Positions 36,225-45,603 of a stretch of 64,000 nucleotides of DNA are shown here, one piece after another; position 1 is the first letter of the stretch; each line of letters opens with the position of its first letter. Made by a program: the position numbers and the translations under genes. The notes beneath the pieces are model-generated. The model did not search any database. It worked only from the letters and a program-made list of their open reading frames with translations, and was not told the DNA's origin. Origin of the DNA: Aquabacterium soli (GTDB lineage: Bacteria; Pseudomonadota; Gammaproteobacteria; Burkholderiales; Burkholderiaceae_C); contig NZ_RSED01000004.1 of the NCBI RefSeq assembly GCF_003933735.1, forward strand, positions 239,967 through 303,966, in the 5' to 3' direction.

Positions 36225-37433
36225 ATGCTGATCCCCAACGATCTCGGCGCCTCGGGGCGCGAAGCCTCGCCGCTGATCACCGGCAACCCGGACACCCCGC
36301 GCCCTGTGCAGCGCTACCCGATCGAGTTCACCGGTTCGGGGAGCGAATACTTCCGCATCTGGATCGTCAACCTTCTGCTGACCCTGGTCACCTTCGGGCT
36401 GTACTACCCCTGGGCCAAAGTGCGCAAGCTGCGCTATTTCTACGGCAACACGCACGTGGCCGGACACGCGCTGGATTTCCATGGTGACCCCAAACGCATG
36501 CTACGCGGGTTCCTGCTGATGGCCGCGCTGTTCATGGCCTACAACATGGCCCTGAAGTTCTCTCCGGTGGCGGGCGGCATCGCGGCCCTGATCTTCATGG
36601 GTGTCTGGCCGGCGCTGTTCCGAGCCTCCATGCAGTTCCGCCTGGCCAACACCAGCTGGCGTGGGCTGCGGTTCCAGTTCATGGGCTCCATGAAGGACGC
36701 CTACTTCGTCTTCCTGGCGCCCGTGCTCGTGATCGGTGGCTTCTTCGCCATTGGCGCTGTGCTGATGGCCACGCGCAACTCGGCCGCGATGGTGGCGGGC
36801 GTCGTCGTGATGGTGCTGGCCTATCTGGCCGCCATCCCCTATGCCTTCTATCGCTTCAAGAAATACCAGCACCAGAACTACGCCTGCGGCCAGGTGCGCA
36901 CCGAGTTCCGCGCCAGCTTCGCCGATGTCAGCAAGGTGTTCCTGAAAACCTTCGGGTTGACGATCGCACTGGGCCTGGCCGCCGCCGTGCTGATGGCCGT
37001 GCTGGGTGGCGCAAGCCTCATCAGCATGGGAGGTGGCACGCAAGACGACCGAGCCGCCATGGCGGCCATGGCCGTCCCCACGATGTTCATCTTCATGATC
37101 TCGCTCTACGCCGTCCCCCTGCCCTACTTCCAGTCCCGCATGCAGAACCTGGTCTGGACGCAGACCGGCAGCCGCGACCTGCGCTTCAAGAGCCACCTGG
37201 CCTTCGGCCCGCTGTTCAGGCAGACCCTGATCAACTGGACGCTGATGGTCTTCACACTGGGCCTGTACTGGCCTTTCGCGGCCATCGCCATGGCCCGGTT
37301 GCGCATGCAGGCCGTGAGCATCCACGCCCGCATCGACCTGGACACCCTGGTCTCGCGCCAGAAGGGGTCGCTGCACCGCGAAGGCATCGGCGATGCAGCC
37401 GCCGACCTGGCCGGCATCGACTTCGGCCTGTGA
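36225..37433 (+). CDS. DUF898 (YjgN-family) multipass inner-membrane protein
   Basis: YjgN/DUF898-family integral membrane protein of 402 residues; the molecular function is unknown. The diagnostic motifs appear twice, as expected: YFRIWIVNLLLTLVTFGLYY with PWAKVRKLRYFY near residues 40-70, and the related TLINWTLMVFTLGLYWPFA near residue 340. About six membrane helices can be seen, including AYFVFLAPVLVIGGFFAIG and LTIALGLAAAVLMAVLGG. GGGAG lies 7 nt before the ATG. It is 6 bp from the M48 protease gene downstream; the DUF898-M48 pair recurs in proteobacteria, which suggests a membrane quality-control role, though this is inference. Confidence 0.9.
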   Translation: MLIPNDLGASGREASPLITGNPDTPRPVQRYPIEFTGSGSEYFRIWIVNLLLTLVTFGLYYPWAKVRKLRYFYGNTHVAGHALDFHGDPKRMLRGFLLMAALFMAYNMALKFSPVAGGIAALIFMGVWPALFRASMQFRLANTSWRGLRFQFMGSMKDAYFVFLAPVLVIGGFFAIGAVLMATRNSAAMVAGVVVMVLAYLAAIPYAFYRFKKYQHQNYACGQVRTEFRASFADVSKVFLKTFGLTIALGLAAAVLMAVLGGASLISMGGGTQDDRAAMAAMAVPTMFIFMISLYAVPLPYFQSRMQNLVWTQTGSRDLRFKSHLAFGPLFRQTLINWTLMVFTLGLYWPFAAIAMARLRMQAVSIHARIDLDTLVSRQKGSLHREGIGDAAADLAGIDFGL

Positions 37434-37439
37434 CCACGC

Positions 37440-38582
37440 ATGCGCGATGACACTTCGCTGACCGCCGACTATTTCGATGGGCGGCATGCCCAGGCCATCG
37501 CGGCCGAACTTCGGGTGGAAGGCGGGCACCTGCACCTGACCGGACAGGGCCTCGACCGTCAGGTGCCTCTGCGCGACGTGCGCTGGCCCGAGCGCACCCG
37601 GCATGGCGCCCGCATCGCACAATTGCCCGACGGCAGCGCTTTGCACGCGCGCATCCCCCTGGAGTGGGACCAGTGGACACGCCACCATGGCATCGGCGAA
37701 GGCTGGGTGGTCCAGGTGCAGCAGAGCTGGCGGCTGGTCGGCATCGCCGTGGTCGTGCTGGTGGCCCTGTGCATCGGCGCCTACCTGTGGGGCCTGCCGC
37801 TGGCCAGCCGCACCATCATCGCCGCCACGCCCCGCTCGGTGGACCATGAGATCGGGCAGTTGGCCATGCGCTCGGTGGAAGACCAATGGCTGCATCCCAG
37901 CCGCCTGCCCAAGGCCGAGCAGGAGCGCCTGAGGCAAATGTTTTTGCAGGCGCAGGCCCGCCTGCAGCTGGCCCGGGAACCCGGCGCGCCCGTGCTGCCG
38001 GTGCAGATCCATTTCCGCCGCGCACGCATCGGCCCCAACGCCTTTGCCCTGCCGGACGGCAGCATCGTGTTCACCGACGACCTGGTCAAGCTGCTCAAGG
38101 GCCATGACGAGGTGCTGCTGGGCGTGTTCGCCCACGAACTCGGCCATGTGCAGCACCGGCATTCCATGCGCCTGCTGGTTCAGTCCGGCCTGCTGGGCGC
38201 CGCAGCCAGCGTGGCATTCGGAGATTTCAGCCAGTTGCTCGCCGCCACGCCGGCGCTGCTGGGCCACATGGCCTATTCACGCGATTTCGAGCGCGAGGCC
38301 GACGACGCGTCGATCGAGTTGCTGCAGGTCAATGGTGTCCGCCCGTCCGTGATGGTCACCCTCTTCGAAGAGCTGGACGCCTATCGCCGCAAGCCAGCGC
38401 GAGATGAGCCTGACGCACGGGAAGAGCCGGACGCGAACAAGGCGCCCCAAGGCGAAGACCATGAAAGCGGCAGCCAGGACGATGGCGAGGCCGATGAGGA
38501 TGATGCCTTGGGCATCGCATTCAGCAGCCACCCCGCCGACGCAGAACGCATCGCGCGGTTCAGGGATGCGGACCGGCGCTGA
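37440..38582 (+). CDS. M48-family zinc metallopeptidase, membrane-anchored
   Basis: HtpX/M48-type protease of 380 residues. One membrane helix is near residue 100-118 (LVGIAVVVLVALCIGAYLWG). The catalytic motif HELGHVQHRHS is at about residue 232, and the third zinc ligand Glu is in FEREADDAS about 50 residues later, as in M48. The N-terminal 95 residues are cytosolic-looking, and the C-terminal tail is strongly acidic and ends in SSHPADAERIARFRDADRR. GGxxHP-type closing residues are partly seen in SSHPAD. It follows the DUF898 gene by 6 bp and is probably co-transcribed with it. Substrates are unknown. Confidence 0.9.
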   Translation: MRDDTSLTADYFDGRHAQAIAAELRVEGGHLHLTGQGLDRQVPLRDVRWPERTRHGARIAQLPDGSALHARIPLEWDQWTRHHGIGEGWVVQVQQSWRLVGIAVVVLVALCIGAYLWGLPLASRTIIAATPRSVDHEIGQLAMRSVEDQWLHPSRLPKAEQERLRQMFLQAQARLQLAREPGAPVLPVQIHFRRARIGPNAFALPDGSIVFTDDLVKLLKGHDEVLLGVFAHELGHVQHRHSMRLLVQSGLLGAAASVAFGDFSQLLAATPALLGHMAYSRDFEREADDASIELLQVNGVRPSVMVTLFEELDAYRRKPARDEPDAREEPDANKAPQGEDHESGSQDDGEADEDDALGIAFSSHPADAERIARFRDADRR

Positions 38583-38626
38583 AGCACGCCGGCCCGCTCA
38601 GGCCACGCGGGCCTGAAGTTCGCAGA

Positions 38627-38917
38627 TCAACGCGGCCCGCGCAAGGTTTGCACCCGTTGCCAGGTCAGCCAAAGCATCAGGCCCCGTTGGACCAGTTGGT
38701 TCAAACCTCTGGGCCGCCAGAACACCAGGGCCAGGGCAGCGCCGCCCAGCAGCATCGGGTGCGCACGGGCCCAGGCAGCCACCGCCTGCACCCGCTGCTG
38801 CGCCGAAGCCACGGGAGACAAGGTCGACGACACCTGCTGGGCCAGGGTGTGCCTCAGCACCGTGCTGTGCAGTTGCAAGTAGCGCTTCTTGAGCGCCAGT
38901 TGTTCGTCTGTCAGCAT
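38627..38917 (-). CDS. YqjK-like small protein
   Basis: Small protein of 96 residues with one likely membrane-associated stretch (PMLLGGAALALVFW) and a basic, amphipathic N-terminal half. It is placed as the YqjK partner by its position after YqjE- and YqjD-like genes, and its length fits, though sequence identity to YqjK is hard to judge by eye. Its Shine-Dalgarno AGGAGTAG contains the stop codon of the upstream gene, so translation is coupled. Function is unknown; the yqjCDEK set is linked to stress and ribosome association in E. coli. Confidence 0.7.
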   Translation of the reverse strand: MLTDEQLALKKRYLQLHSTVLRHTLAQQVSSTLSPVASAQQRVQAVAAWARAHPMLLGGAALALVFWRPRGLNQLVQRGLMLWLTWQRVQTLRGPR

Positions 38918-38920
38918 CGG

Positions 38921-39352
38921 CTACTCCTGTGAAGGCGCGGCCTGCCCGGCCACACGCGCGGCGGCGGCGGCCAAGGCCTGCCGGTCGCCTTCCAGTTCGG
39001 CGATGCTGGCCGACAGCAAGCCTGACGAGGTCTGCAAGAGCTTGCCCACCCGTCGCCAGGCCAGCCCGCCGGCCACCAGGAACAACACGGTGATCGTGCC
39101 CAGCACCACCACCCGGTCTTCCCAGAACAGCACCGTGGCGAACACGGCCAGGAACACCAGGCTGAAGCAGGCCATCAGCACGGCCACAGCCCCCCAGGCC
39201 ATCACACCCAGCAGGCGGCGCTTTTCTTCCTCCAGCTCGGTGGCGACCAACTCCACGCGGGTCTGCAGGATGGCGATCAGCGTGGCCAGCAGGTTCTGGA
39301 CGGAAGCCCAGAGGCCCGACATGAGGGGCGGCGGGGGCGTCTGTCCCGCCAC
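38921..39352 (-). CDS. phage holin family protein YqjE (DUF1469-type)
   Basis: Inner-membrane protein of 143 residues with two membrane helices (VMAWGAVAVLMACFSLVFLA and VVVLGTITVLFLVAGGLAW) preceded by RVELVATELEEEKRRLL, the family signature. Despite the database name, it is a chromosomal stress-membrane protein, not a lysis holin. The start is GTG 39352, two bases after the stop of the preceding gene; ATG 39322 would shorten it by 10 residues. It is the middle gene of the YqjD-YqjE-YqjK-like trio. Confidence 0.85.
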   Translation of the reverse strand: MAGQTPPPPLMSGLWASVQNLLATLIAILQTRVELVATELEEEKRRLLGVMAWGAVAVLMACFSLVFLAVFATVLFWEDRVVVLGTITVLFLVAGGLAWRRVGKLLQTSSGLLSASIAELEGDRQALAAAAARVAGQAAPSQE

Positions 39353-39354
39353 GG

Positions 39355-39663
39355 TCAGCGTCGCCCGATCAGCAGACCGACCAGCAGGCCCACGCCTGCG
39401 GCGATGCCGACCGAGGACCAGGGGTTCTCGTGCACGTATTCGTCAGTGGCCTTGGCCGTGGCGCGGGCCTTTTCAACCACGGCATGCTGAACGTGGATCA
39501 GACCATCCTTGGCTTGACTCAGGCTGGCTTGCACGCGCTGGCGCAGCTCGGCCACGCCTTCGCCAGCCTGGCCAGCAGTGGCATGCAGCAGGGCCTCGGC
39601 ATCGGCCACGACCACTTTCAGGTCGGCCATCAGCTTTTCGCGGTGTTCAGCGGTATCGCTCAT
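39355..39663 (-). CDS. ElaB/YqjD/DUF883-family membrane-anchored ribosome-associated protein
   Basis: A 102-residue protein: a long coiled-coil part (ADLKVVVADAEALLHATAGQ onward) and a single C-terminal membrane helix with the Gly zipper typical of the family (GIAAGVGLLVGLLIGRR), preceded by YVHENPWSS. In E. coli, YqjD and ElaB anchor ribosomes at the inner membrane in stationary phase. AGGAG lies 7 nt before ATG 39663. It is the first gene of a three-gene operon with YqjE- and YqjK-like proteins, after an AT-rich promoter region with TTGACA at 39727-39722 on the minus strand. Confidence 0.88.
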   Translation of the reverse strand: MSDTAEHREKLMADLKVVVADAEALLHATAGQAGEGVAELRQRVQASLSQAKDGLIHVQHAVVEKARATAKATDEYVHENPWSSVGIAAGVGLLVGLLIGRR

Positions 39664-39723
39664 TTTCAAGCTCCTTTTTCTAGGGTAATAAAACGTTGAA
39701 ATTTGAAATTGCTTGTCAGTTTG

Positions 39724-40170
39724 TCAATGGAGCACCAGCAAAGGCACCTTGCTGTGCGACAGCACGCTCTTGGTCAGCGACCCATTGATCAAGGCGTCCA
39801 GCCCATGGCGGCCATGCGTGGCCATCACGATCAGGTCACATTGCTGGCGCTGCGCGATGTCCACGATGGCCTGCTGCACGTTGTCGGACACCATGAACTG
39901 CCCATCGAAAGGCACCCCGGCCGCCACGGCACGGTCTGCGAAGGACTTGAGCACCTCGCGGGCATGGGCCTCGCAGCGCTCCTGGTGCTCCTTGGAGGTC
40001 TCCACGTAGTAGGGCACGGCCATCTGCTCCACCACCAGCGGGGGCAGCGGCGGCTCGACCGTGAAGCCGGTGATCGATGCGCCCAGCATTTTGGCCAGGC
40101 CAATGCTGTGCTCGATGCACTTGTCCGACAGATCGCCGCCATCCACCGGAACCAGAATGTGTTCGAACAT
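39724..40170 (-). CDS. universal stress protein A family
   Basis: UspA-domain protein of 148 residues, usually ATP-binding and dimeric. The N-terminal ILVPVDGGDLS, and VMATHGRHGLDALINGSLTKSVL with the Gly-rich nucleotide-binding loop near the C-terminus, are family signatures. Its role is stress survival; the partner is unknown. It lies upstream of the YqjD trio on the same strand, with about 60 bp between. A near-consensus FNR/Anr box at 40310-40323 in the upstream region may put it under oxygen control, as for several Usp genes in proteobacteria. Confidence 0.92.
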   Translation of the reverse strand: MFEHILVPVDGGDLSDKCIEHSIGLAKMLGASITGFTVEPPLPPLVVEQMAVPYYVETSKEHQERCEAHAREVLKSFADRAVAAGVPFDGQFMVSDNVQQAIVDIAQRQQCDLIVMATHGRHGLDALINGSLTKSVLSHSKVPLLVLH

Positions 40171-40309
40171 GGGCTGTGTCTCCTGTTGCAGGTCTTGCTG
40201 CGGCGCAGGCCTCTTTGCTTGTTGTGTTGATGAGCCAAGCCCATCTTAGTGCCATGGACACCCCCTGTGTAAAACCCACCTTGACAGCGCGGACGAACCT
40301 TTCCAGGGT

Positions 40310-40323
40310 TTGATGCATCTCAA
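40310..40323. promoter_or_regulatory. near-consensus FNR/Anr box between uspA and valS
   Basis: TTGAT-GCAT-CTCAA matches the consensus TTGAT-N4-ATCAA at 9 of 10 fixed positions. It is about 140 bp before uspA and 50 bp before valS. Regulation of uspA is the more likely target by analogy with Anr-controlled Usp genes. Confidence 0.4.
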
Positions 40324-40360
40324 TCAGGTGCTAGTGCGTCAAGGGATGGGCTTCGCCGCC

Positions 40361-40366
40361 TAAAAT
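40361..40366 (+). promoter_or_regulatory. candidate -10 element of a leaderless valS promoter
   Basis: TAAAAT ends 6 nt (CGGGGG) before the valS ATG. The GGGGG touches the ATG and is too close to act as a normal Shine-Dalgarno. No convincing -35 was found. Confidence 0.4.
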
Positions 40367-40372
40367 CGGGGG

Positions 40373-43210
40373 ATGACCGAACTCGCCAAATCATTCGACC
40401 CCGCCCCCATCGAAGCCAAGTTCGGCCCGCTGTGGGAACAGCGTGGCCTGTACAAGCCCACGCTCGACACGGCCAAGCCGTCCTTCAGCATCCAGCTGCC
40501 GCCGCCCAATGTCACGGGCACCCTGCACATGGGCCACGCCTTCAACCAGACCATCATGGACTCGTTGACGCGCTACCACCGCATGCGCGGCTTCAACACC
40601 CTGTGGGTGCCCGGCACCGACCACGCCGGCATCGCCACGCAGATCGTGGTGGAGCGCCAGTTGCAAGAGCAGGGCCAGAGCCGCCACGACCTGGGCCGCA
40701 AGAATTTCGTCGCCAAGATCTGGGAGTGGAAGGAGCAGAGCGGCTCGACCATCACCCGCCAGATGCGCCGCATGGGCGATTCGGTCAGCTGGGAGCACGA
40801 GTACTTCACCATGGACGACAAGCTGTCCACGGTGGTCAACGACACCTTCGTCAAGCTGTATGAACAAGGCCTGATCTACCGCGGCAAGCGCCTGGTCAGC
40901 TGGGACCCTATCCTCAAGTCTGCGGTCTCTGACCTGGAAGTCGAGAGCGAAGAAGAAGACGGCTCGCTCTGGCACATCCGCTACCCAGTCGAGGGCAGCA
41001 GCGACACCCTGGTGGTGGCCACAACGCGTCCGGAGACCATGCTGGGCGACACCGCCGTGATGGTGCACCCTGAAGACGAGCGCTACACCCACCTGATCGG
41101 CCAGCAGGTGCGCCTGCCCATCACGGGCCGCCTGGTGCCCGTGATCGCCGATGACTACGTCGACAAGGCCTTCGGCACCGGCGTGGTCAAGGTGACGCCC
41201 GCGCACGACACCAACGACTACCAGGTCGGCCTGCGCCACGACCTGCCCATGATCACCATCTTCACGCTCGAAGCGAAGGTGGTCGATGAACTGGCCGAGA
41301 TCCCTGCCGAGCTGCGCGGCCTGGACCGCTTCGTGGCCCGCAAGAAGATCGTCGCGCAGCTGGAGGCCGAAGGCCTGCTGGTGGAGGTCAAGAAGCACAA
41401 GCTGATGGTGCCGCGCTGCGCCCGCACGGGCCAGGTGATCGAGCCCATGCTGACGGACCAGTGGTTCGTGGCCATGACCAAGCCTGGCCCCTCGGGCAAG
41501 AGCATCGCCCAGCAGGCCATCGACGTGGTCGAGAGCGGCGAGGTCAAGTTCGTGCCCGAGAACTGGGTCAACACCTACAACCAGTGGATGAAGAACATCC
41601 AGGACTGGTGCATCAGCCGCCAGCTGTGGTGGGGCCACCAGATACCGGCCTGGTACGGCACGGGCGGCGAGCTCTTCGTGGCCACGACGGAAGACGAAGC
41701 CCGCGCCAAAGCCTCGGCCGCCGGCTACACCGGTGATCTGACCCGTGACGAAGACGTGCTGGACACCTGGTATTCATCGGCTCTGGTGCCCTTCTCCACG
41801 CTGGGCTGGCCCGAAAAGACCATCGAGCAAGACCTCTTCCTGCCCTCCAGCGTGCTGGTCACCGGCTACGACATCATCTTCTTCTGGGTCGCCCGGATGA
41901 TCATGATGACCAAGCACTTCACCGGCAAGGTGCCCTTCAAGCACGTGTACATCCACGGCCTGGTGCGCGATGCGCAGGGCCAGAAGATGTCCAAATCCGA
42001 AGGCAATGTGCTGGACCCGGTCGACCTGATCGACGGCATCGAGCTGGCCCCGCTGCTTGAGAAGCGCACCACCGGCCTGCGCAAACCGGAGACAGCACCC
42101 AAGGTGCGCAAGAACACCGAGAAGGAGTTCCCCGAAGGCATCCCTGGTTACGGCGCCGACGCCCTGCGCTTCACCTTCGCCGCGCTGGCCAGCCTGGGCC
42201 GCAGCATCAACTTCGACAGCAAACGCTGCGAGGGCTACCGCAACTTCTGCAACAAGCTCTGGAACGCCACGCGCTTCGTGCTGATGAACTGCGAAGGCCA
42301 GGATTGCGGCCTGAAGGCCCATGAGCCCGGCGTCTGCGCCCTGGGTGGCTACCTGGATTTCAGCCCGGCCGACAAGTGGATCGTGAGCGAACTGCAGCGC
42401 GTCGAGGCCGCGGTGGAGCAAGGCTTCGCCGAGTTCCGCCTGGACAACGTGGCCAACGCCATCTACCAGTTCGTCTGGGACGAGTACTGCGACTGGTACC
42501 TGGAGATCGCCAAGGTGCAGATCCAGACCGGTTCAGAGGCGCAACAGCGCGCCACCCGCCGCACCCTGATCCGCGTGCTGGAAACCGTGCTGCGCCTGCT
42601 GCACCCGATCACCCCCTTCATCACCGAAGAGCTGTGGCAGACCGTGGCGCCTGTGGCTGGCCGCAAGGCGGCAGATCAGGAAGCCTTCCTGGTGCTGGCC
42701 GACTACCCCCGCCCCGATCTGGGCCGCGTGTGTGCGGAGTCAGATGCATGGGTGGCCAAGCTCAAGGCCCTGGTGGGCACGGTGCGCAACCTGCGTGGCG
42801 AGATGAACCTATCGCCCGCCGAACGCGTGCCCCTGCTGACCACGGGTGATGCGGCCTTCGTGACACAGGCCGCGCCGATCCTGAAGGCCCTGGCCAAGCT
42901 GGGCGATGTGCAGGTGCTCGATGACGCTGCGTTTGCCACCGCCACCGCAGCCGCCCCTGTGGCCGTGCAGGGCGAAGCCCGCCTGGCCCTGCATGTCGAG
43001 ATCGACGTGGCGGCTGAGCAGGAACGCCTGGGCAAAGAGGTCAAGCGCCTGGAAGGCGAGATCATCAAGGCGCAGGCCAAGCTGGGCAACGAGAGCTTCG
43101 TGGCCCGGGCACCGGCCGCGGTGGTGGATCAGGAAAAGCAGCGCATGGCCGACTTCAGCACCGCGCTAGACCGCGTGCGGCAGCAACTGATCCGCCTGGG
43201 TCAGGGCTGA
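40373..43210 (+). CDS. valS: valyl-tRNA synthetase
   Basis: Class I aminoacyl-tRNA synthetase charging tRNA-Val. It has 945 residues. The HIGH-type motif is HMGH at residues 52-55 ([18 protein letters not shown]), the KMSKS loop is near residue 538 ([10 protein letters not shown]), and the editing domain (CP1) carries the [13 protein letters not shown] motif. The anticodon-binding domain follows, and the C-terminal coiled-coil arm (about 875-945) is present. A ~30-residue insertion after KMSKS ([20 protein letters not shown]) is typical of beta- and gammaproteobacterial ValS. It converges on aroK with 10 bp between stops. Confidence 0.97.
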   Translation: MTELAKSFDPAPIEAKFGPLWEQRGLYKPTLDTAKPSFSIQLPPPNVTGTLHMGHAFNQTIMDSLTRYHRMRGFNTLWVPGTDHAGIATQIVVERQLQEQGQSRHDLGRKNFVAKIWEWKEQSGSTITRQMRRMGDSVSWEHEYFTMDDKLSTVVNDTFVKLYEQGLIYRGKRLVSWDPILKSAVSDLEVESEEEDGSLWHIRYPVEGSSDTLVVATTRPETMLGDTAVMVHPEDERYTHLIGQQVRLPITGRLVPVIADDYVDKAFGTGVVKVTPAHDTNDYQVGLRHDLPMITIFTLEAKVVDELAEIPAELRGLDRFVARKKIVAQLEAEGLLVEVKKHKLMVPRCARTGQVIEPMLTDQWFVAMTKPGPSGKSIAQQAIDVVESGEVKFVPENWVNTYNQWMKNIQDWCISRQLWWGHQIPAWYGTGGELFVATTEDEARAKASAAGYTGDLTRDEDVLDTWYSSALVPFSTLGWPEKTIEQDLFLPSSVLVTGYDIIFFWVARMIMMTKHFTGKVPFKHVYIHGLVRDAQGQKMSKSEGNVLDPVDLIDGIELAPLLEKRTTGLRKPETAPKVRKNTEKEFPEGIPGYGADALRFTFAALASLGRSINFDSKRCEGYRNFCNKLWNATRFVLMNCEGQDCGLKAHEPGVCALGGYLDFSPADKWIVSELQRVEAAVEQGFAEFRLDNVANAIYQFVWDEYCDWYLEIAKVQIQTGSEAQQRATRRTLIRVLETVLRLLHPITPFITEELWQTVAPVAGRKAADQEAFLVLADYPRPDLGRVCAESDAWVAKLKALVGTVRNLRGEMNLSPAERVPLLTTGDAAFVTQAAPILKALAKLGDVQVLDDAAFATATAAAPVAVQGEARLALHVEIDVAAEQERLGKEVKRLEGEIIKAQAKLGNESFVARAPAAVVDQEKQRMADFSTALDRVRQQLIRLGQG

Positions 43211-43220
43211 CACGACTCAG

Positions 43221-43787
43221 TCAGTCGGTGCGCCGTGCTGGCGCATCGGCAGGATTGGACGATGGCGGTATCAAACCCGCCATCTCCAGTTGCATGATGA
43301 TCATGTTCACCAGCGAGCCAACAGAAGGCCGCCCTGTGTCCACGACATAGTGCGCGGTCTGCTCGTACAGCGGGTGGCGTTGGTCGTACAACTCGCGCAA
43401 CTTGGCCATCGGATCGGCCACCTGCAGCAATGGCCGCTGGGTGTCATGCCGCAGGCGCCGGTACAGCTCGTCGGGAGACGAGCGCAGGTAGATCACCGTG
43501 CACCGAGACTTCAAGTGCTCCCGATTGCGCTCGCGCAGCACCGCGCCACCGCCCGTGGCGATGACGAGGGCCTTGTCTGCGTCTGAAGCTGTCAACACAT
43601 CGATGACGGCTTCTTCCTCGTCACGGAAGGCTGCCTCTCCATGCTGCTCAAAGTAGGAACGGATCGGCATGCCGATCCGTTCTTCGAGCACGGCGTCGGA
43701 ATCAACGAACCGTGCGTTCAGGCGCTTGGCCAATTGCCGCCCGACGGTGGATTTGCCACCGCCGGGTAGGCCGATCAATGCAATCAT
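43221..43787 (-). CDS. aroK: shikimate kinase
   Basis: Phosphorylates shikimate at the 3-OH in the aromatic amino acid pathway. It has 188 residues. Walker A GLPGGGKSTVG is near the N-terminus, the shikimate-binding Asp/Arg are in FVDSDAVLEE and RSYFEQHGEAAFRDEE, and ATGGGAVLRE is the family motif. The start is ATG 43787, which shares one base with the stop of the lipoprotein gene (TGATG); a TTG reading to 43805 is not needed. In many proteobacteria aroK follows pilQ directly and is followed by aroB; here a lipoprotein gene intervenes and valS converges, so aroB is elsewhere. Confidence 0.95.
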   Translation of the reverse strand: MIALIGLPGGGKSTVGRQLAKRLNARFVDSDAVLEERIGMPIRSYFEQHGEAAFRDEEEAVIDVLTASDADKALVIATGGGAVLRERNREHLKSRCTVIYLRSSPDELYRRLRHDTQRPLLQVADPMAKLRELYDQRHPLYEQTAHYVVDTGRPSVGSLVNMIIMQLEMAGLIPPSSNPADAPARRTD

Positions 43788-45583
43788 CAATCCGGGTTGT
43801 TGCAAGGCGCCAATGAGCCAGCCGGAACAGTCACTCCATCAGGCATCAAACGGCCGCCAGATGGAATCGTCACAGGCACAACCACGCTGCCATATGGGCT
43901 GTATTCGAAGGCTGGAGGAGCTTCCTCTTCAAGATCGTCTTTCAGTGCCCTCAGATACTGTTGACGAGAGGCTCTACCCTCGCTACCACCAACCAGAGAA
44001 GTAGCCACAATGTTGACCTTCATCCAGCTTGCAACGTTCTTTGGATAGGACATCTTGATCAACACGACCCCCTCAGCATTTGTGACCCAACCATTGGGTG
44101 CAGTGAGACTCACATCAGCACGGATGGGTTCAAGGCGTGTATCGTGGTCCAGATCTTCGCCCAGATCGAGCCGGTCATCATCATCCAGGTCCTCCTTGTT
44201 GCATACATAGGCTGCTCCAAGGCTCTTATCCGAATTGATCACCCACTCCGACTCATCCTCATCCCATTCAAAGAAGCCCTTCACATAGTTGACTGTGTTG
44301 ATTTGCGCACTCACCGTAAGGCCCGCCTTGGGTTGGCCAGCAGAGTTCACTACCTTGATCACGAATTGTTGTGCATAACTCAACGTTGCTTCTTCATTAA
44401 TCAGCAAACCGTCGGTGCCGATGGTCACAGAGACAGCCTCATCAGCGATCGTGATGGGTTGACTCAGCAAGCCACTGGTCGAGCTTGAGGTGCACGCCTG
44501 GGCTTGCGCATCGCTTGCTCCGTAGCAAGCTCTGATGCTGATAGCGTTGTTGGGCGAAGATCGTGTTCCCGGAATGTAGAACGTCTGAACCTTTCCGTCA
44601 GCATCGCTTGTCTGCACGCTCGTACCAGTGATTGGGCCACCTGAGAATGCCCCGCCTACGGCAGAGGCATTGGTGCCTTCAAGCTTGAAGATCACGCGCA
44701 TGTTAGGGATAGGACGCCCAGAGGTATCTTCGAAGGTAGCAACTACCTGCAGCTTGTTCGCCGTAGAACCTGTGCTGTTCACGGCGACCACATTGGGATT
44801 GGCCTGAAGCGCCGACGTAAGTCCATTGGTCAAGTCGGGGGCAGGCAGAACCTGCGCCGGTGCTTTGATCTCGACCCCGTATTGCTTGGTCACTCCCGCT
44901 GCACTCACGTTGAACACCAACGTGTTGCCTGGCGAATTTGGCACCGTGTAGGTGTAGGAATAAGTACCGCTGTTATCAGTCGTGGCCGAACGACTTCCAA
45001 GGCCACTGGCTTCAATCAAGATTGGCGTGTCCCGGATGGGCGAGCCATTGCTGTCGGTGACTGCAAACTCAATCGTCTTTGAGGTCAAAGGGTCAACCAG
45101 TGCATCGAGTGTGGCGGCGATTGCCGTACCCCGCAAAGTGATCGTCTTGCTGATGCTCTTCCCACCGGCTAACGCCGTGATCGTGATCACTCGATTGGAC
45201 TTGTCTGACCCCAAGTTCACCGTTGCTGTGCCCTGCCCAGTCTCATTGGAGGTACCTACCGCCGACAAGATGAAAGCTCCGCCATCGTCAGCAGCAGCGG
45301 ATTGATCTTCAACTCGATAATCAATGCTGGCTCCGCTGACGGCTTGGCTGTTCGAATTCAACGTCGTCACGGTTGCCACGACATTAGGCATGTCGCCATT
45401 GGCCACGACTGTATTGCTAAGCGTCATGCGAAGTTGGCTGACGGTCGCGGTGGGAGTTTCTGCACCGCCCCCATTGCCACCGCCATACAACGGATCCCCT
45501 CCCCCGCCACCGCCACCACATGCATTGAGCAAGGCCGCACAAGACAAAACCAAGGCCGTGGCCCGATATTTCAAGATATTCAT
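43787..45583 (-). CDS. Ig-like (invasin/Big-type) domain lipoprotein between pilQ and aroK
   Basis: A 598-residue surface or periplasmic lipoprotein. The lipobox is LLNAC with Cys22, followed by a poly-Gly linker. The body reads as several beta-sandwich repeats of the bacterial Ig-like group 1 type: GNTLVFNVSAAGVTKQYGV and GRPIPNMRVIFKLEG, AGQPKAGLTVSAQINT. An acidic insert near residue 468 (DLDDDDRLDLGEDLDHD) looks like a degenerate duplicated calcium-binding loop of the kind seen in similar proteins. The base composition is visibly lower in G+C than in the neighbours, and rare-looking codons are frequent. It lies 12 bp downstream of pilQ and is coupled to aroK, so it is read as part of the pil operon. 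The role is not known; a pilus-associated adhesin or secretin accessory is possible. GGGA is 9 nt before ATG 45583. Confidence 0.8.
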   Translation of the reverse strand: MNILKYRATALVLSCAALLNACGGGGGGGDPLYGGGNGGGAETPTATVSQLRMTLSNTVVANGDMPNVVATVTTLNSNSQAVSGASIDYRVEDQSAAADDGGAFILSAVGTSNETGQGTATVNLGSDKSNRVITITALAGGKSISKTITLRGTAIAATLDALVDPLTSKTIEFAVTDSNGSPIRDTPILIEASGLGSRSATTDNSGTYSYTYTVPNSPGNTLVFNVSAAGVTKQYGVEIKAPAQVLPAPDLTNGLTSALQANPNVVAVNSTGSTANKLQVVATFEDTSGRPIPNMRVIFKLEGTNASAVGGAFSGGPITGTSVQTSDADGKVQTFYIPGTRSSPNNAISIRACYGASDAQAQACTSSSTSGLLSQPITIADEAVSVTIGTDGLLINEEATLSYAQQFVIKVVNSAGQPKAGLTVSAQINTVNYVKGFFEWDEDESEWVINSDKSLGAAYVCNKEDLDDDDRLDLGEDLDHDTRLEPIRADVSLTAPNGWVTNAEGVVLIKMSYPKNVASWMKVNIVATSLVGGSEGRASRQQYLRALKDDLEEEAPPAFEYSPYGSVVVPVTIPSGGRLMPDGVTVPAGSLAPCNNPD

Positions 45584-45603
45584 TTGAATCAATCCCTAAA
45601 CCA

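Noticed and set aside
34145..36487. 780-codon frame opposite uvrD
   Set aside because: Antisense shadow; it would also cross the divergent promoter region.
38591..38616. GC-rich inverted repeats after the M48 protease gene as a terminator
   Set aside because: Stems GGCCCGC/GCGGGCC and TCAGGCC/GGCCTGA overlap and there is no T-run on either strand; could be chance in GC-rich DNA.
38921..39352. Phage remnant suggested by the holin-family name
   Set aside because: The protein is the chromosomal YqjE type, sits with YqjD- and YqjK-like genes, and no phage genes are near.
40281..40309. TTGACA at 40281 as the -35 of valS
   Set aside because: At 16-18 nt spacing there is no acceptable -10 (CAGGGT), and TAAAAT nearer the gene is a better -10.
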